Shown here one piece after another: positions 44,874 to 55,630 of a stretch of 64,000 bases of DNA. The stretch spans positions 124,001 through 188,000 of the forward strand of contig DRHW01000019.1 in the NCBI GenBank assembly GCA_011053005.1, given 5' to 3'. The stretch's first letter is position 1. Each line of letters starts with the position of its first letter. The position numbers were made by a program, and so were the translations under genes. The DNA is from Methylophaga sp. GTDB lineage: Bacteria > Pseudomonadota > Gammaproteobacteria > Nitrosococcales > Methylophagaceae. Under the pieces are notes generated by a model that was not told where the DNA came from, ran no database searches, and worked only from the letters and a program-made list of their open reading frames with translations.

Positions 44874-47063
44874 ATGTCATATTTTAAATTATTACCCCTG
44901 CCTTTCCTAATGCTCAGCGCAATGAGTCCCGTTGCTTATGCAGAGCATGTTGATGATAGCTTAACGTTAGACAAAGTAATGGTATCTGGTCAGTCCTTAG
45001 ACTCGTTCTTGAAGCCAAATGCACAACTTGATAAAAACGATATTAATGCTAAACAATCTTCGGTGAGTGATACAGCTCAATTACTTAAAGGCATGCCTGG
45101 CGTTTCGCTTTATGGTGCTGGCGGAGTTTCTAGCTTACCCGTCGTGCATGGTTTTGCAGATGATCGTCTTAGAATTAAAGTAGATGGCATGGATCTTATT
45201 TCTGCCTGCGCCAATCACATGAATCCTCCGTTGTCTTATATTAATCCAACCAATGTCCAGAGCGTTAAGTTATACAGTGGTATTTCTCCTGTTAGCATGG
45301 GTGGCGATAGTATTGGCGGAACGATTGCTGTTGAATCTAACTCACCTGAGTTTGCTCAATCGCCAGACGAAGTACTGACTAAAGGCGAACTCGGTACATA
45401 CTATCGTTCTAATGGGGACACACGCGGTGCCAATGTTTCAGCAACATTAGCGACTGAAAACCTCAGCATTAATTACAACGGTTCAACGGCAAAAGCCAAT
45501 AATTATTCGGCTGGTGGCCATTTTAAACAAGCTGGACCTGCCGCCAGCGATCGCGGTTTTCTTGATAGTGATGAAGTGGGTTCAAGCAGTTATGAATCCA
45601 ACAATCAATCTTTAGGTATCGCTTTACATAAAGATAATCACTTATTGCAACTTAAACTGGCGCATCAAAATATTCCTTATCAAGGTTGGCCTAACCAACG
45701 GATGGACATGGTTGAAAACAAAAGTAATCAAATTAACCTAATGTACAAAGGAGGGTTTAATTGGGGCTCCGTTGAAACCTCACTGTATAACGAAAAAACC
45801 AACCATAAAATGCAGTTTGGCGATGATAAACAGTTTTTATATGGTACAGCTCCCGGCATGCCAATGGAAACAGAAGGCCACAACACGGGATTGAGCTTAA
45901 AAACTGAAATTATTCTATCTGAACGCGATTTACTTCGTGTTGGTACAGATTTACAACGTTATAAACTGGATGATTTTTGGGAAGCATCGGGCACAGGCAT
46001 GATGATGGCACCCAATACCTTCTTGAATATCAATAATGGTCAACGTGATCGTTATGGTGTGTTTGCAGAATGGGAAGCTAACTGGACTTCACGCTGGATG
46101 ACGCTGGCAGGCTTGCGTTATGAAAACGTCAAAATGGATACTGATAATGTTCAAGGTTATAGCAGTATGTATAGCGCTGATGCGAATGCCTTCAATGCTG
46201 CTAACCATAAAAAATCAGATGACAACATTGATCTAACCTTGCTTGCTAAATTCACACCGACCGATAGGCAGTCTTACGAATTTGGTTATGCTCAAAAAAC
46301 ACGTTCACCTAACCTTTATGAACGATATAGCTGGTCAACCATGGCGATGGCAATGAACATGGTTAACCTTGTTGGCGATGGTAATGGCTATGTCGGTAAT
46401 CTGGCGCTTAACCCTGAAATTGCTCACACCGTCAGTGCAACGGCAGATTGGCATGATGCGGAACAAAAAGAGTGGGGGATGGCGGTTACGCCTTATCTTA
46501 GCTATGTTGACGACTATATTGATGCGGGAAGAATAAAGAACCCTACTGTAACCAATGACTTTGTATATTTGCGCTACGAAAACGTTTCAGCAAGACTGTA
46601 TGGACTTGATGTTTCAGGCTATAAAACATTATCAGAATCAAGTGATTACGGTCAATTTATCGCTAAAGCAAATCTGAACTACGTACGTGGTGAAAATCGC
46701 GATACGGGTGACAACCTTTATAACATAATGCCTCTTAACGCCCGATTCGCTGTTGAACACAACATCAATAATTGGCATAACACGGTCGAGTGGGAAGTTG
46801 TTTCGGCCAAAGATAAAGTCAATGATGAACGTAATGAAATGTCCACTTCAGGTTATGGACTTATTAATTTAAGAACCCGTTATGAATGGAAACAAGCTCG
46901 GTTTGATGTTGGCGTAGAAAACCTATTTGATCGCTTATATTCGGCACCGCTTTCAGGTGCTTATGTAGGACAAGGCGCAACAATGGGTTCAAGTGTGCCA
47001 TGGGGAACAACCGTGCCAGGTGTTGGACGTTCTGTTTATGCTGGGGTGACATTGAAATTCTAA
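44874..47063 (+). CDS. TonB-dependent outer-membrane receptor, OprC/NosA-like (copper)
   Basis: This 729-aa receptor has a signal peptide (MSYFKLLPLPFLMLSAMSP), a plug domain with DTAQLLKGMPGVSLYGAGG, and a 22-strand-type barrel ending in AGVTLKF. The plug contains SACANHMNPPLSYI, a C-x-x-x-M motif (C112, M116), and the barrel contains NHKMQF, an H-x-M motif (H311, M313). These match the reported CxxxM-HxM copper site of Pseudomonas OprC. I use ATG 44874; a GTG at 44832 would spoil the signal peptide. It is divergent from the His-tailed membrane protein gene. Copper import is the best reading, not proven. Confidence 0.85.
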   Translation: MSYFKLLPLPFLMLSAMSPVAYAEHVDDSLTLDKVMVSGQSLDSFLKPNAQLDKNDINAKQSSVSDTAQLLKGMPGVSLYGAGGVSSLPVVHGFADDRLRIKVDGMDLISACANHMNPPLSYINPTNVQSVKLYSGISPVSMGGDSIGGTIAVESNSPEFAQSPDEVLTKGELGTYYRSNGDTRGANVSATLATENLSINYNGSTAKANNYSAGGHFKQAGPAASDRGFLDSDEVGSSSYESNNQSLGIALHKDNHLLQLKLAHQNIPYQGWPNQRMDMVENKSNQINLMYKGGFNWGSVETSLYNEKTNHKMQFGDDKQFLYGTAPGMPMETEGHNTGLSLKTEIILSERDLLRVGTDLQRYKLDDFWEASGTGMMMAPNTFLNINNGQRDRYGVFAEWEANWTSRWMTLAGLRYENVKMDTDNVQGYSSMYSADANAFNAANHKKSDDNIDLTLLAKFTPTDRQSYEFGYAQKTRSPNLYERYSWSTMAMAMNMVNLVGDGNGYVGNLALNPEIAHTVSATADWHDAEQKEWGMAVTPYLSYVDDYIDAGRIKNPTVTNDFVYLRYENVSARLYGLDVSGYKTLSESSDYGQFIAKANLNYVRGENRDTGDNLYNIMPLNARFAVEHNINNWHNTVEWEVVSAKDKVNDERNEMSTSGYGLINLRTRYEWKQARFDVGVENLFDRLYSAPLSGAYVGQGATMGSSVPWGTTVPGVGRSVYAGVTLKF

Positions 47064-47065
47064 AA

Positions 47066-47106
47066 AATAAACGCCTCAATGTGCTTTACATATTGAGGCG
47101 TTTATT
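47066..47106. terminator. Bidirectional terminator between the receptor and ppx
   Basis: AATAAACGCCTCAAT (47066-47080) pairs perfectly over 15 bp with ATTGAGGCGTTTATT (47092-47106). T-rich sequence occurs on both sides, so it can end the plus-strand receptor gene and the minus-strand ppx transcript. Confidence 0.88.
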
Positions 47107-47145
47107 CAATTTGTATTCTGAAAGCTGACTAAGTCTTACAAACCT

Positions 47146-48669
47146 TTAGCTTTCATCCAACAAACTTTCACGGATCTTCAATTTAAGTCCCATATTTTTA
47201 ATATATTCCGCTTCACGAAGGAGATCTGATTCGGTCAAAGGATGTTCACTTAACCATCCCGCAGGCAAACTTAGTCGTAAACCTTTTTCTGTAACCGTTA
47301 AAGCAACAATGGTATCCGTTTGTTCAGAACGACCACGATTAAATACCATTGCCAATCGTAATAATACGGTCAATCTTTCGGTCGCTTGCTGCACTTCATC
47401 GGGCAGTTTTCTAAGCTCTTTTTTCGGAAATGAACGACGTTGACCACGTACCATCACTGCTAACGCGTGTTGTTCTTCCCGTGAGAATCCCGGTAAATCA
47501 GAGTTTTCGACCAGATAAGCAGAGTGTTTATGAAACTGGTCATGAGAAATAGCCAAACCTACTTCATGTAATTTTGCTGCCCACTGCAAATGTTGCAAGT
47601 GCTCATCGTTATCAACCAACCAATCTTTAGCCACTTGTTCAAAAAATTGGGTCGCCATCACACTGACTCGTTCGGCATGTTCTTCATCCACTTGATAGCG
47701 TCTCGCTAATGATACAACGGTACGATCACGTTCATCATCATGCTGAATACGGCCTAACAAGTCATACAATAACCCTTCTCGCAATGCGCCATCGGATACG
47801 ATCATTCGTTCTATATTAAGGCGTTCAAAAGCCGCTTTTAAAACACAGACGCCGCCCGCTAATACATTGGTACGCTCGCTACTTAAACCTTCTATTTGCA
47901 AGGCATCAATATGACCCGCTTCCACCATTGCATCAATCAGTTTATCAATCGATTCAGGCGTTATGACGCCATCATCAGCCCAACCATTTTCTTTAACGAT
48001 ACTGGCAACGCAACGAATAGTACCGGATGCACCTACCGCTTCTGTCCATCCCATTTTTCGATAAGGTTGTTGAATCGCTCGTATTCGAGATCCGGCAGCA
48101 ATTAACGCAATTTGAATTCGTGTTCTGGTGATCGTGCCATCAGCAAAAAAGCGTTGCGAGAAACTGACACAACCCATTTCTAAACTTTCGCGCCTTAAGC
48201 CATTAAACCCTTCACCGATAATAAACTCGGTACTGCCACCACCAATATCAATGACCAATCGGCGCGCCTGATCAAACGCCAAGGCACGAGCAACCCCCAT
48301 ATAAACCAGTCTTGCCTCTTCTTCACCAGCAATGATGGCAATAGAATGTCCTAAGGCACGTCGTGCTTTGGCTAAAAAAGGTCGACTATTTTCAGCGATG
48401 CGTAAAGTATTGGTGCCCACGACTCGCACACTACTTGCAGGTAGGTCTTTAATACGTTCGCCAAATCGTTCTAAGCAGGCAATGGCGCGGGCTTGTGCTT
48501 CTTCTGACAACTCGTTGTGTTTGTCTAAGCCTGCTCGCAATTGCACCATTTCACGAAGCTTATCGACTACTTGAAAATGACCATCACGCAATCGAGCAAT
48601 AATCATATGGAAGCTGTTGGAGCCTAGATCAACGGCCGCCAAAATATCATTTTCAGTCTGTTGTTCCAT
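47146..48669 (-). CDS. ppx: Exopolyphosphatase/GppA phosphatase
   Basis: Ppx releases phosphate from polyphosphate ends and is related to GppA. The 507-aa protein has the sugar-kinase-fold motifs AAVDLGSNSFHMIIARL and VIDIGGGSTEFIIGEG, and a C-terminal HD-like domain (AKLHEVGLAISHDQFHKHSAY). I use ATG 48669 (MEQQTENDIL); a GTG 9 bp upstream is possible. It follows phoU on the same strand after about 110 bp and ends the phosphate cluster. Confidence 0.93.
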   Translation of the reverse strand: MEQQTENDILAAVDLGSNSFHMIIARLRDGHFQVVDKLREMVQLRAGLDKHNELSEEAQARAIACLERFGERIKDLPASSVRVVGTNTLRIAENSRPFLAKARRALGHSIAIIAGEEEARLVYMGVARALAFDQARRLVIDIGGGSTEFIIGEGFNGLRRESLEMGCVSFSQRFFADGTITRTRIQIALIAAGSRIRAIQQPYRKMGWTEAVGASGTIRCVASIVKENGWADDGVITPESIDKLIDAMVEAGHIDALQIEGLSSERTNVLAGGVCVLKAAFERLNIERMIVSDGALREGLLYDLLGRIQHDDERDRTVVSLARRYQVDEEHAERVSVMATQFFEQVAKDWLVDNDEHLQHLQWAAKLHEVGLAISHDQFHKHSAYLVENSDLPGFSREEQHALAVMVRGQRRSFPKKELRKLPDEVQQATERLTVLLRLAMVFNRGRSEQTDTIVALTVTEKGLRLSLPAGWLSEHPLTESDLLREAEYIKNMGLKLKIRESLLDES

Positions 48670-48782
48670 TTTAGTCACTTATATTCAGAGTTTGCGGTCA
48701 TTTTGCATGACTTCGCCTTACCTGACCAGCTTTCAGATAATGATTATGGGTCTCAAGATCTAACATTGACGTTCAGTCGAAA

Positions 48783-49496
48783 TTAACGGGGACGATTCAA
48801 CATCTTTTCCATTTTTTCAATGCTCAGATGACGCACATCTTTGCCTTCAACCAAATAAATAATGTGTTTACAAACATTATGAGCATGATCAGCAATTCGT
48901 TCTAATGATCGCGCAGACCAAATCATATCAATCACTCGAGTAATCGCTCGCGGATCTTCCATCATGTAAGTAATCAACTGACGCACAATACTTTCGTATT
49001 CAGCATCAATATATTGATTTTCACTGGCCACTTTTAATGCTTGATCAACATCAAACCGTGCAAAGGCATCTAATGCATCACGTAACATTGTACAAACATG
49101 ATTACCTAACGATTGTAATTCGCGGTAATTTTTCTTCGGACGGTCTTTTTCCGATAAATTTAACGCCATTTTGGCGATACTGGTGGCTTCGTCGCCGATA
49201 CGTTCAAGATCGGTAATCGTTTTTAAGATACCCGTTACTAATCGTAAATCACCCGCAGTAGGCTGACGCAGCGCGATAATTTGAATACATTCTTCATCAA
49301 TACTCATTTCTAAAGAATTTACTTCTTTATCAGTATCAATCGCCAAACGCGCTAATTCAGTATTACCCGTCATTAACGCTTCTAATGCGTTGCTCACTTG
49401 TTGTTCTAACAATCCGCCCATTGCTAATACGCGAGAGCGAACGTCTTGTAGTTCTTTTTCAAACTGCTGTGAAATATGTTGTGAACTGGTCACCAT
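48783..49496 (-). CDS. phoU: Phosphate signalling protein PhoU
   Basis: PhoU mediates between the Pst transporter and the PhoR kinase. The 237-aa protein folds as two three-helix bundles, with the metal-binding DKEVNSLEMSIDEE and LERIGDEATSIAKM in the first and SLERIADHAHNVCKHI in the second. The start is ATG 49496 (MVTSSQHISQQF) with an AGGAG site 7 bp upstream; an upstream in-frame start would add 13 unrelated residues. It follows pstB after 57 bp. Confidence 0.96.
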   Translation of the reverse strand: MVTSSQHISQQFEKELQDVRSRVLAMGGLLEQQVSNALEALMTGNTELARLAIDTDKEVNSLEMSIDEECIQIIALRQPTAGDLRLVTGILKTITDLERIGDEATSIAKMALNLSEKDRPKKNYRELQSLGNHVCTMLRDALDAFARFDVDQALKVASENQYIDAEYESIVRQLITYMMEDPRAITRVIDMIWSARSLERIADHAHNVCKHIIYLVEGKDVRHLSIEKMEKMLNRPR

Positions 49497-49553
49497 GACT
49501 AAACTCCTAATTCGTGTTGTGCTATTGAAACTCAATGATAGAAGCGTTTTTTA

Positions 49554-50399
49554 TTAACCGTAACGGCCGGTAATATAGTCTTCTGTTTGTTTTTTAGTCG
49601 GGTTAGTAAACAGCTCATCCGTTGCACCAAACTCAATTAATTTACCCATGTACATAAACGCGGTGTAATCAGAAACACGCGCCGCTTGTTGCATGTTATG
49701 AGTAACAATCACGATGGTGTATTTGTCTTTTAATTCGTAAATCAACTCTTCAATTTTTAATGTCGATAAGGGATCAAGTGCTGAGGCAGGCTCATCAAGC
49801 AGTAACACTTCTGGTTCAATCGCAATGGCGCGGGCAATCACTAAACGTTGTTGCTGACCGCCAGATAATCCCATTGCAGACTCATTTAAACGATCTTTAA
49901 CTTCGTCCCATAACGCCGCGCCTTTTAACGATGATTCAACGACTTTATCTAAAGTCGCACGGTCGTTGACACCTTGAATACGTAAGCCATACGCCACGTT
50001 TTCATAAATCGATTTAGGAAAGGGATTCGGTTTTTGAAACACCATGCCAACTTGGCGACGTAAATCAGCCACATTCACCGATTGAGCGTTAATATCATTA
50101 CCTTCTAAACGCATATCACCTTCAATACGAACCGTATCAATTAAATCGTTCATCCGATTAAAGCAACGTAATAAGGTTGATTTACCACAACCACTCGGGC
50201 CAATAAAAGCGGTGACTCTGTTTTTGGCTATCTTAATATCAATACCATGCAAGGCTTGTTTTTCGCCGTAAAACAAATTGAAATCTTTCACTTCTAGGCA
50301 AATAGTTTCGTTTGCCATATTAAGCTTGGGTCCACGCTGCAAAGATTCAATATCAATTTTGCGTGCTGCCGGCGCTTGTTCTGGATTCACTGCTTCCAT
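49554..50399 (-). CDS. pstB: Phosphate ABC transporter ATP-binding protein PstB
   Basis: PstB hydrolyses ATP to drive phosphate import. The 281-aa protein has Walker [15 protein letters not shown], the ABC signature [14 protein letters not shown], Walker [13 protein letters not shown], and the [17 protein letters not shown]-loop. I start at ATG 50399, one base after the pstA stop (50401-50403). An upstream TTG or GTG in pstA is unneeded. Its N-terminal 30 residues are a short extension before the core. Confidence 0.97.
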   Translation of the reverse strand: MEAVNPEQAPAARKIDIESLQRGPKLNMANETICLEVKDFNLFYGEKQALHGIDIKIAKNRVTAFIGPSGCGKSTLLRCFNRMNDLIDTVRIEGDMRLEGNDINAQSVNVADLRRQVGMVFQKPNPFPKSIYENVAYGLRIQGVNDRATLDKVVESSLKGAALWDEVKDRLNESAMGLSGGQQQRLVIARAIAIEPEVLLLDEPASALDPLSTLKIEELIYELKDKYTIVIVTHNMQQAARVSDYTAFMYMGKLIEFGATDELFTNPTKKQTEDYITGRYG

Positions 50400-50400
50400 C

Positions 50401-52071
50401 TTAATTCTCACTTGCTTTAGAGGTTTCACGTAAACGGTTTCGAATCGAAATCGCCGACATGTTTAATATAATAATGATCATGACTAACAAAAATGCGGTT
50501 GCGTAAACCAATGGTCTTGCCGCTTCAACATTCGGACTTTGGAAACCGACATCGTAGATATGAAAACCGAGATGCATGAATTGGCGATCTAAATGCAGAT
50601 AGGGCGCAATATTATCGACGGCTAAAGTAGGTGCTAATTTAACCACACCCACCATCATTAAGGGCGCTACTTCACCCGCAGCACGTGCTACCGCTAAAAT
50701 TAAACCCGTCATCATGGCAGGCGCAGTCATCGGCAATACAGTTCGCCATAATGTTTCGGCTTTTGTTGCACCTAAAGCGAGACTTCCCTCACGAATAGCA
50801 CGCGGAATACGTGATAACCCTTCTTCTGTCGCTACGATAACAACTGGAACCGTCAATAGCGCTAAGGTTAATGAAGCCCACAACATACCGGGGGCACCAA
50901 AGGTCGGTGATGGCAATTTTGCTTGGAAGAAAATTTCATCAATATTCCCACCCAAGAAATAAACAAAAAAGCCCAAACCAAACACACCATAAACAATTGA
51001 TGGCACACCAGCGAGATTATTCACCGCAATACGAATCAAGCGAATCATAGGCCCTTGCGTGGCATATTCTCGCAAATAAACAGCAGCGATAACGCCAAAT
51101 GGCGTCACTAATATCGCCATGATCATCACCATCATTACCGTACCAAATATCGCAGGGAAAATCCCCCCTTCGGTATTGGCTTCTCGCGGTTCACCTGACA
51201 CAAACTTCCACACCGCTTCAAAATAAAAAGCTAATTTTTGGCCGACATTCATCGCATTTGGACGATAAACATCCACCACTTTAGCTAATGGAAGCTCCAC
51301 TTCACGACCGTCTGAGATCTTAACCATGATTTGATCACGATTTAATTCGGCATACAAATCAGCTAATTGTTTTTGCAAGCCCTGATATTGGACGTTCCAC
51401 TGCTTACGTTCTTCTTCAATTTGTTGATAGGCCAGCGAGCCTTCTGCCACGCCATCTAATTCATCTTGCCGTTTTTGTAAGCGTAATTCTTCTAAACCGT
51501 GGTTTATTTTACCAATCTCATTTTTTTCAATCTCTTTGATTTTGGCAACCAAACTATTGCTACGTTTTAAGCGTACTTGTAATTGATTCCAGACCTTATC
51601 GCCTGTTGCAATGACTTTACCTTGTTGTTTAACGGCAGTGAGATAACCATAAAAATTGCCCCACTCTCTGCGCTCAATGGCAATGAGGTCTTTTGGATAA
51701 CTGGTTTCTCCTACCCACAATTGATTTATCCATAAAAAATCTAGACCAAAATAATCGCGATTACCCACCTTCAATAAATGACGTTCACCTGTCTTTTGTC
51801 CTTCTGGTAAGTGAACACCCACTTTTTGCAATCGAGCGGCAGTGACAACTTCTGTTTCCACCGCTTCAGCAATTAAAGTCATCGGCTTTTTATCGGGATC
51901 ATGATAAGTAATCGACATAATGTCTGCAGGCCAGAAATGCCCCAAACCTCGCACCGCGATGAGCAATAACAATCCCACCACCATCACTAAGCTAACACTA
52001 ACCGCGCCGGCATTAAGCCATACCCAAGGGCTACCGCTTTTATACCAAGAAGAAAATGATTTATTTGACAT
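50401..52071 (-). CDS. pstA: Phosphate ABC transporter permease PstA, long form
   Basis: PstA is an inner-membrane permease. The 556-aa protein is nearly twice the E. coli form (296) because of a large soluble insert, about residues 65-330, after the first helix; that insert has a charged coiled-coil part near 190-275 (roughly 51330-51510). The C-terminal permease core has [20 protein letters not shown] and the EAA loop [21 protein letters not shown]. Such long PstA and PstC forms occur in Pseudomonas and other gammaproteobacteria. I start at ATG 52071 ([11 protein letters not shown]) after a GGTGG site. Confidence 0.93.
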   Translation of the reverse strand: MSNKSFSSWYKSGSPWVWLNAGAVSVSLVMVVGLLLLIAVRGLGHFWPADIMSITYHDPDKKPMTLIAEAVETEVVTAARLQKVGVHLPEGQKTGERHLLKVGNRDYFGLDFLWINQLWVGETSYPKDLIAIERREWGNFYGYLTAVKQQGKVIATGDKVWNQLQVRLKRSNSLVAKIKEIEKNEIGKINHGLEELRLQKRQDELDGVAEGSLAYQQIEEERKQWNVQYQGLQKQLADLYAELNRDQIMVKISDGREVELPLAKVVDVYRPNAMNVGQKLAFYFEAVWKFVSGEPREANTEGGIFPAIFGTVMMVMIMAILVTPFGVIAAVYLREYATQGPMIRLIRIAVNNLAGVPSIVYGVFGLGFFVYFLGGNIDEIFFQAKLPSPTFGAPGMLWASLTLALLTVPVVIVATEEGLSRIPRAIREGSLALGATKAETLWRTVLPMTAPAMMTGLILAVARAAGEVAPLMMVGVVKLAPTLAVDNIAPYLHLDRQFMHLGFHIYDVGFQSPNVEAARPLVYATAFLLVMIIIILNMSAISIRNRLRETSKASEN

Positions 52072-52087
52072 GTTTTTCCACCTAGCC

Positions 52088-54364
52088 TTAAAGACTGCTG
52101 TATTTAGTACGTAAACGCTGACGCACAATCTCAGCCACGGTATTGAAGACAAATGTCGCCATAAACAACACTAAAGCGGCGAGGAACAACACACGATAAT
52201 GTGAGCTTGCTACTTCTGCTTCTGGCATTTCAACGGCGATATTGGCAGATAATGCACGGAAACCTTCAAAGATATTAAAGTCCATAATCGGCGTATTACC
52301 GGTTGCCATTAACACGATCATCGTTTCACCGACCGCACGACCCAAACCAATCATCACCGCAGAAAAAATACCAGGACTTGCCGTCAACAACACAACCCGT
52401 ATCAAGGTTTGCCAAGGTGTTGCACCTAAGGCTAATGAACCGACGGTTAAATGTTTAGGCACCGAAAAAATGGCATCTTCAGTAATCGAAAAGATAGTGG
52501 GGATAACCGCAAAGCCCATTACCAAACCCACAACCAATGAATTACGTTGATCAAAATCTATCCCGATATCGTTCAGCCATTGCGGCATATTGCCATCAAA
52601 TAACCAGAGTTCAAGTGCCGGACTTGCCATCATCGATACGATACCGACTAAGATCACAATCGGCACTAAAATAGCCGCTTCCCAACCATCAGGAATACTT
52701 TCTCGGAAACGTCGTGGTAATTTAGTCCAGGACCATGCAGTAAGTACCGTCATTACCGGCAACAAAATCAATATCGAAAATACCCCAGGAAGGTTACCCT
52801 CAATAATAGGCGCCAACCATAATCCAGCAAGAAACCCTAAGATAACGGTCGGTAAAGCTTCCATAATTTCAATGGTGGGCTTCACAAATGTCCGCATGGT
52901 CGGTGACATAAAATAAGCGGTAAAAATAGCCCCCATAATCGCGAGTGGCACCGCAACCAGCATCGCATAAAATGCCGCTTTAATCGTGCCAAAGGTCAAT
53001 GGGCTTAAGCTAAACTTAGGCTCAAAATCATTACTTGCCGATGAAGATTGCCAAATATATTCAGGCTTATCACGGCTTTCGTACCAAACCTTTTCCCATA
53101 GTGAATGCCATGATATTTCAGGATGTTCATTATCAATATGCGTTAGTTTAGTTTGGCCATCAGCATTCATGCTAATCACACCATTTGCACGAGGTGAGAT
53201 CGCCATCACTGCATTTTTTTCTGTGCCTAACGGCTCTACCAGCAAAGTGCGGTGTGCAGTCGTATGATAGATAGCGAGCTGGCCCGCTTCATCTAAAGCC
53301 AGAAATCCTTTGCGAGCATATTCCGGTGAAATAGCGATAATTGCTGATTGTTGATCATTAAAACTACGTACATTATGCAACGTGTAGTTATTACTAGTAT
53401 CACGCACGGGAAACCATTGATCAATTTGGCCATCACTGCGCCCCACTAAAATTGAAATTCCGCCCGTCAAAAATTCCAACGTTGTAATATTAACGCCTGC
53501 AGGCACGCCTTTGATTTTTTGGATCAACCGTGGCGCATCAACCTTGCTGATATCAAAATAACTAATAAAACCCGCACTATCAGCTAAATATAATTCACGC
53601 TGATCAATATCCATCTGTAAATGGGTAATACTCTCTTTCTGATCAAGCTTAATCGTCGCTGTTTTTTCTGTCGTTGTTGAGGCGTCTTCATCCATAAAAT
53701 TTTCTTCACGGATAACGCTTTTTAGTACAATCCGGTTATCTGGCGTTAAGCCGATGAGCGTTGTTTGCTCAGCATTACTTTGCACGCTTAATAAACGTAA
53801 TGGCTTACCTTTAGCATCCAATGTGAGTGTGTTTTTACCCAATGGATAAAGAATTGCTGGCGTGATTTTACGCGTTGTACCAGTCGGGTAACTGATTTTG
53901 TAATCTTGTCGAAAAACTAAGGCTTTACCATTTTCAAAGCCATAAGCAAACACACCGGTTGTCGCCGCACCTTTGCTGAAACTAGTGATCTTAGTCTGTT
54001 TAGGCAATGGTAATTTGACATCCAATAAAGCTTGGCCATTATTTGCATCAAAAAACTCGACTTTACCTTGCATATCGAGCGTTAAAGCGACGTCGTTATA
54101 TTCATTCAAGGTTAAATGAGTGCTATTGCTTATTTTAGTGTCGTACTGCGCTTTAGTCTCAATATCAGCCCCAGAAAATAAAGGCATAACGACATACAGT
54201 AGATAAAAGAAAATAAGCACAATCGCAAAAATAACGGACATACCGCCAATCGTCACACCATATCGAGCAAGGCGATCTTTAAACTCGCGCCATGCACGAC
54301 GGCGTATAGCTACAGGGGAATTCGGTGCGGGTAACACACTTTTCTGTAATGAATGTTCAACCAT
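52088..54364 (-). CDS. pstC: Phosphate ABC transporter permease PstC, long form
   Basis: PstC is the second permease. The 758-aa protein has one N-terminal helix (about 38-60), then a periplasmic domain of roughly 400 residues with repeated beta-strand motifs of a WD-like or propeller type, and a C-terminal permease core with PLAIMGAIFTAYFMSP and the EAA loop [19 protein letters not shown]. It ends 16 bp before pstA. A terminator-like hairpin sits upstream between it and pstS. Confidence 0.93.
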   Translation of the reverse strand: MVEHSLQKSVLPAPNSPVAIRRRAWREFKDRLARYGVTIGGMSVIFAIVLIFFYLLYVVMPLFSGADIETKAQYDTKISNSTHLTLNEYNDVALTLDMQGKVEFFDANNGQALLDVKLPLPKQTKITSFSKGAATTGVFAYGFENGKALVFRQDYKISYPTGTTRKITPAILYPLGKNTLTLDAKGKPLRLLSVQSNAEQTTLIGLTPDNRIVLKSVIREENFMDEDASTTTEKTATIKLDQKESITHLQMDIDQRELYLADSAGFISYFDISKVDAPRLIQKIKGVPAGVNITTLEFLTGGISILVGRSDGQIDQWFPVRDTSNNYTLHNVRSFNDQQSAIIAISPEYARKGFLALDEAGQLAIYHTTAHRTLLVEPLGTEKNAVMAISPRANGVISMNADGQTKLTHIDNEHPEISWHSLWEKVWYESRDKPEYIWQSSSASNDFEPKFSLSPLTFGTIKAAFYAMLVAVPLAIMGAIFTAYFMSPTMRTFVKPTIEIMEALPTVILGFLAGLWLAPIIEGNLPGVFSILILLPVMTVLTAWSWTKLPRRFRESIPDGWEAAILVPIVILVGIVSMMASPALELWLFDGNMPQWLNDIGIDFDQRNSLVVGLVMGFAVIPTIFSITEDAIFSVPKHLTVGSLALGATPWQTLIRVVLLTASPGIFSAVMIGLGRAVGETMIVLMATGNTPIMDFNIFEGFRALSANIAVEMPEAEVASSHYRVLFLAALVLFMATFVFNTVAEIVRQRLRTKYSSL

Positions 54365-54495
54365 ATAATTCAGATACCATTGTCAAATTGAGGTGTATTA
54401 CCTCATTCACATATTCGACTTATCACCAAACATGCCTGCCATAACACAATAAAAAACAGACTGTGTTCAATCAATTTTTCATTATATTAGATAAT

Positions 54496-54532
54496 AAAAT
54501 GCCTCGTACAAAACCTTTGTGCGAGGCATTTT
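54496..54532 (-). terminator. Hairpin between pstS and pstC
   Basis: AAAATGCCTCG (54496-54506) pairs with CGAGGCATTTT (54522-54532), continued by ACAAA/TTTGT across a T-G pair. A T-rich tail follows on the minus strand. It probably reduces read-through into pstCAB so that the binding protein is made in excess. Confidence 0.75.
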
Positions 54533-54552
54533 AAGTTATTTTTTACAAAAAC

Positions 54553-55509
54553 TTACTTCAGTTTAGCAAGCTCTTTTTCTACTACAGAAGCTGGTAATGG
54601 AATGTAGCCATCTTTGATAACGACTTTTTGGCCTACTTTAGCAAGAATCATTTTAATAAATTCACGATCAATCGGCGCTAATGGCTTATTAGGCGCTTTG
54701 TTAATGTAAACATATAAGTAACGCGACAATGGATAAGTACCATTAGCAGCATTTGCTTCGTTCGCAGCAATAAACGGTTTACCCGCTTCTTTAGCTAAAG
54801 CCACCGCTTTAACGCCAGATGTTTTGTACCCAATGCCTGAATAACCAATACCATTCAATGACTTAGTAACACCCTGAACGACTGATGCTGAACCAGGTTG
54901 TTCATTTACGCTATTTTTGAAATCACCCTTACATAAAGCATGTTCTTTAAAATAACCGTAAGTACCTGATACAGAGTTACGACCGTAAATTTGAATATTA
55001 CCTAAATCAACACCGACTTGTTTCCAATCATTAATATCTTCGGGCGCGCCACATTTGCGTGTTGCAGAGAAAATAGCATCAACTTGAGGAAGCGTTAAAC
55101 CTTCGATTTGGTTATCTTTATGTACATAAACCGCTAAAGCATCAATGGCAACACGAATCGGTGTCGCTTTATAACCGTATTTAGCTTCAAACGCAGCATC
55201 TTCTTTATCTTTCATTTTGCGGCTCATTGGACCGAAGTTTGATGTACCTTCTGTCAACGCAGGTGGTGCAGTAGATGACCCCGCCGCTTGAATTTGAATG
55301 CTGACGTTTGGATATTCACGTTTGAACTCTTCAGCCCAAAGTGTCATCAAGTTAGCCAAAGTATCAGAGCCTACGCTTGATAAGCTACCTGAAATACCGC
55401 TTACTTTTTCATAATCCGCTAATGCTGAATCGACTTCGCCTGCAAAAGTCGTTGCAGAAAAAGCCAACGTTACCGCAGCACCTAAAATTGCTAATTTCTT
55501 CTTGAACAT
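54553..55509 (-). CDS. pstS: Phosphate-binding protein PstS
   Basis: PstS is the periplasmic high-affinity phosphate receptor. The 318-aa protein has a signal peptide ([23 protein letters not shown]) and the phosphate-contact regions [37 protein letters not shown] and [16 protein letters not shown]. Unlike E. coli it belongs to the longer PstS-with-Cys type (CGAPEDI, HALCKGD). A PhoB box lies 89 bp upstream. Confidence 0.95.
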   Translation of the reverse strand: MFKKKLAILGAAVTLAFSATTFAGEVDSALADYEKVSGISGSLSSVGSDTLANLMTLWAEEFKREYPNVSIQIQAAGSSTAPPALTEGTSNFGPMSRKMKDKEDAAFEAKYGYKATPIRVAIDALAVYVHKDNQIEGLTLPQVDAIFSATRKCGAPEDINDWKQVGVDLGNIQIYGRNSVSGTYGYFKEHALCKGDFKNSVNEQPGSASVVQGVTKSLNGIGYSGIGYKTSGVKAVALAKEAGKPFIAANEANAANGTYPLSRYLYVYINKAPNKPLAPIDREFIKMILAKVGQKVVIKDGYIPLPASVVEKELAKLK

Positions 55510-55575
55510 GGTTGTCCAACTCCCAAATAAAAATAAGTAGTAATCAAGTTACTGGATCAAGTATCGCGCTTGAAC

Positions 55576-55615
55576 ATGACAAGGATATTAAATAATTATG
55601 ACAGTTATGTGACAG
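55576..55615 (-). promoter_or_regulatory. PhoB box of pstS
   Basis: On the minus strand CTGTCACATAACTGTCAT (plus 55598-55615) is a nearly ideal Pho box of two 7-bp repeats 11 bp apart. A third TTGTCAT (plus 55576-55582) lies exactly 22 bp further, in phase. The site sits in the gap between phoR and pstS. Confidence 0.85.
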
Positions 55616-55630
55616 TGACTTAAAAACCTG

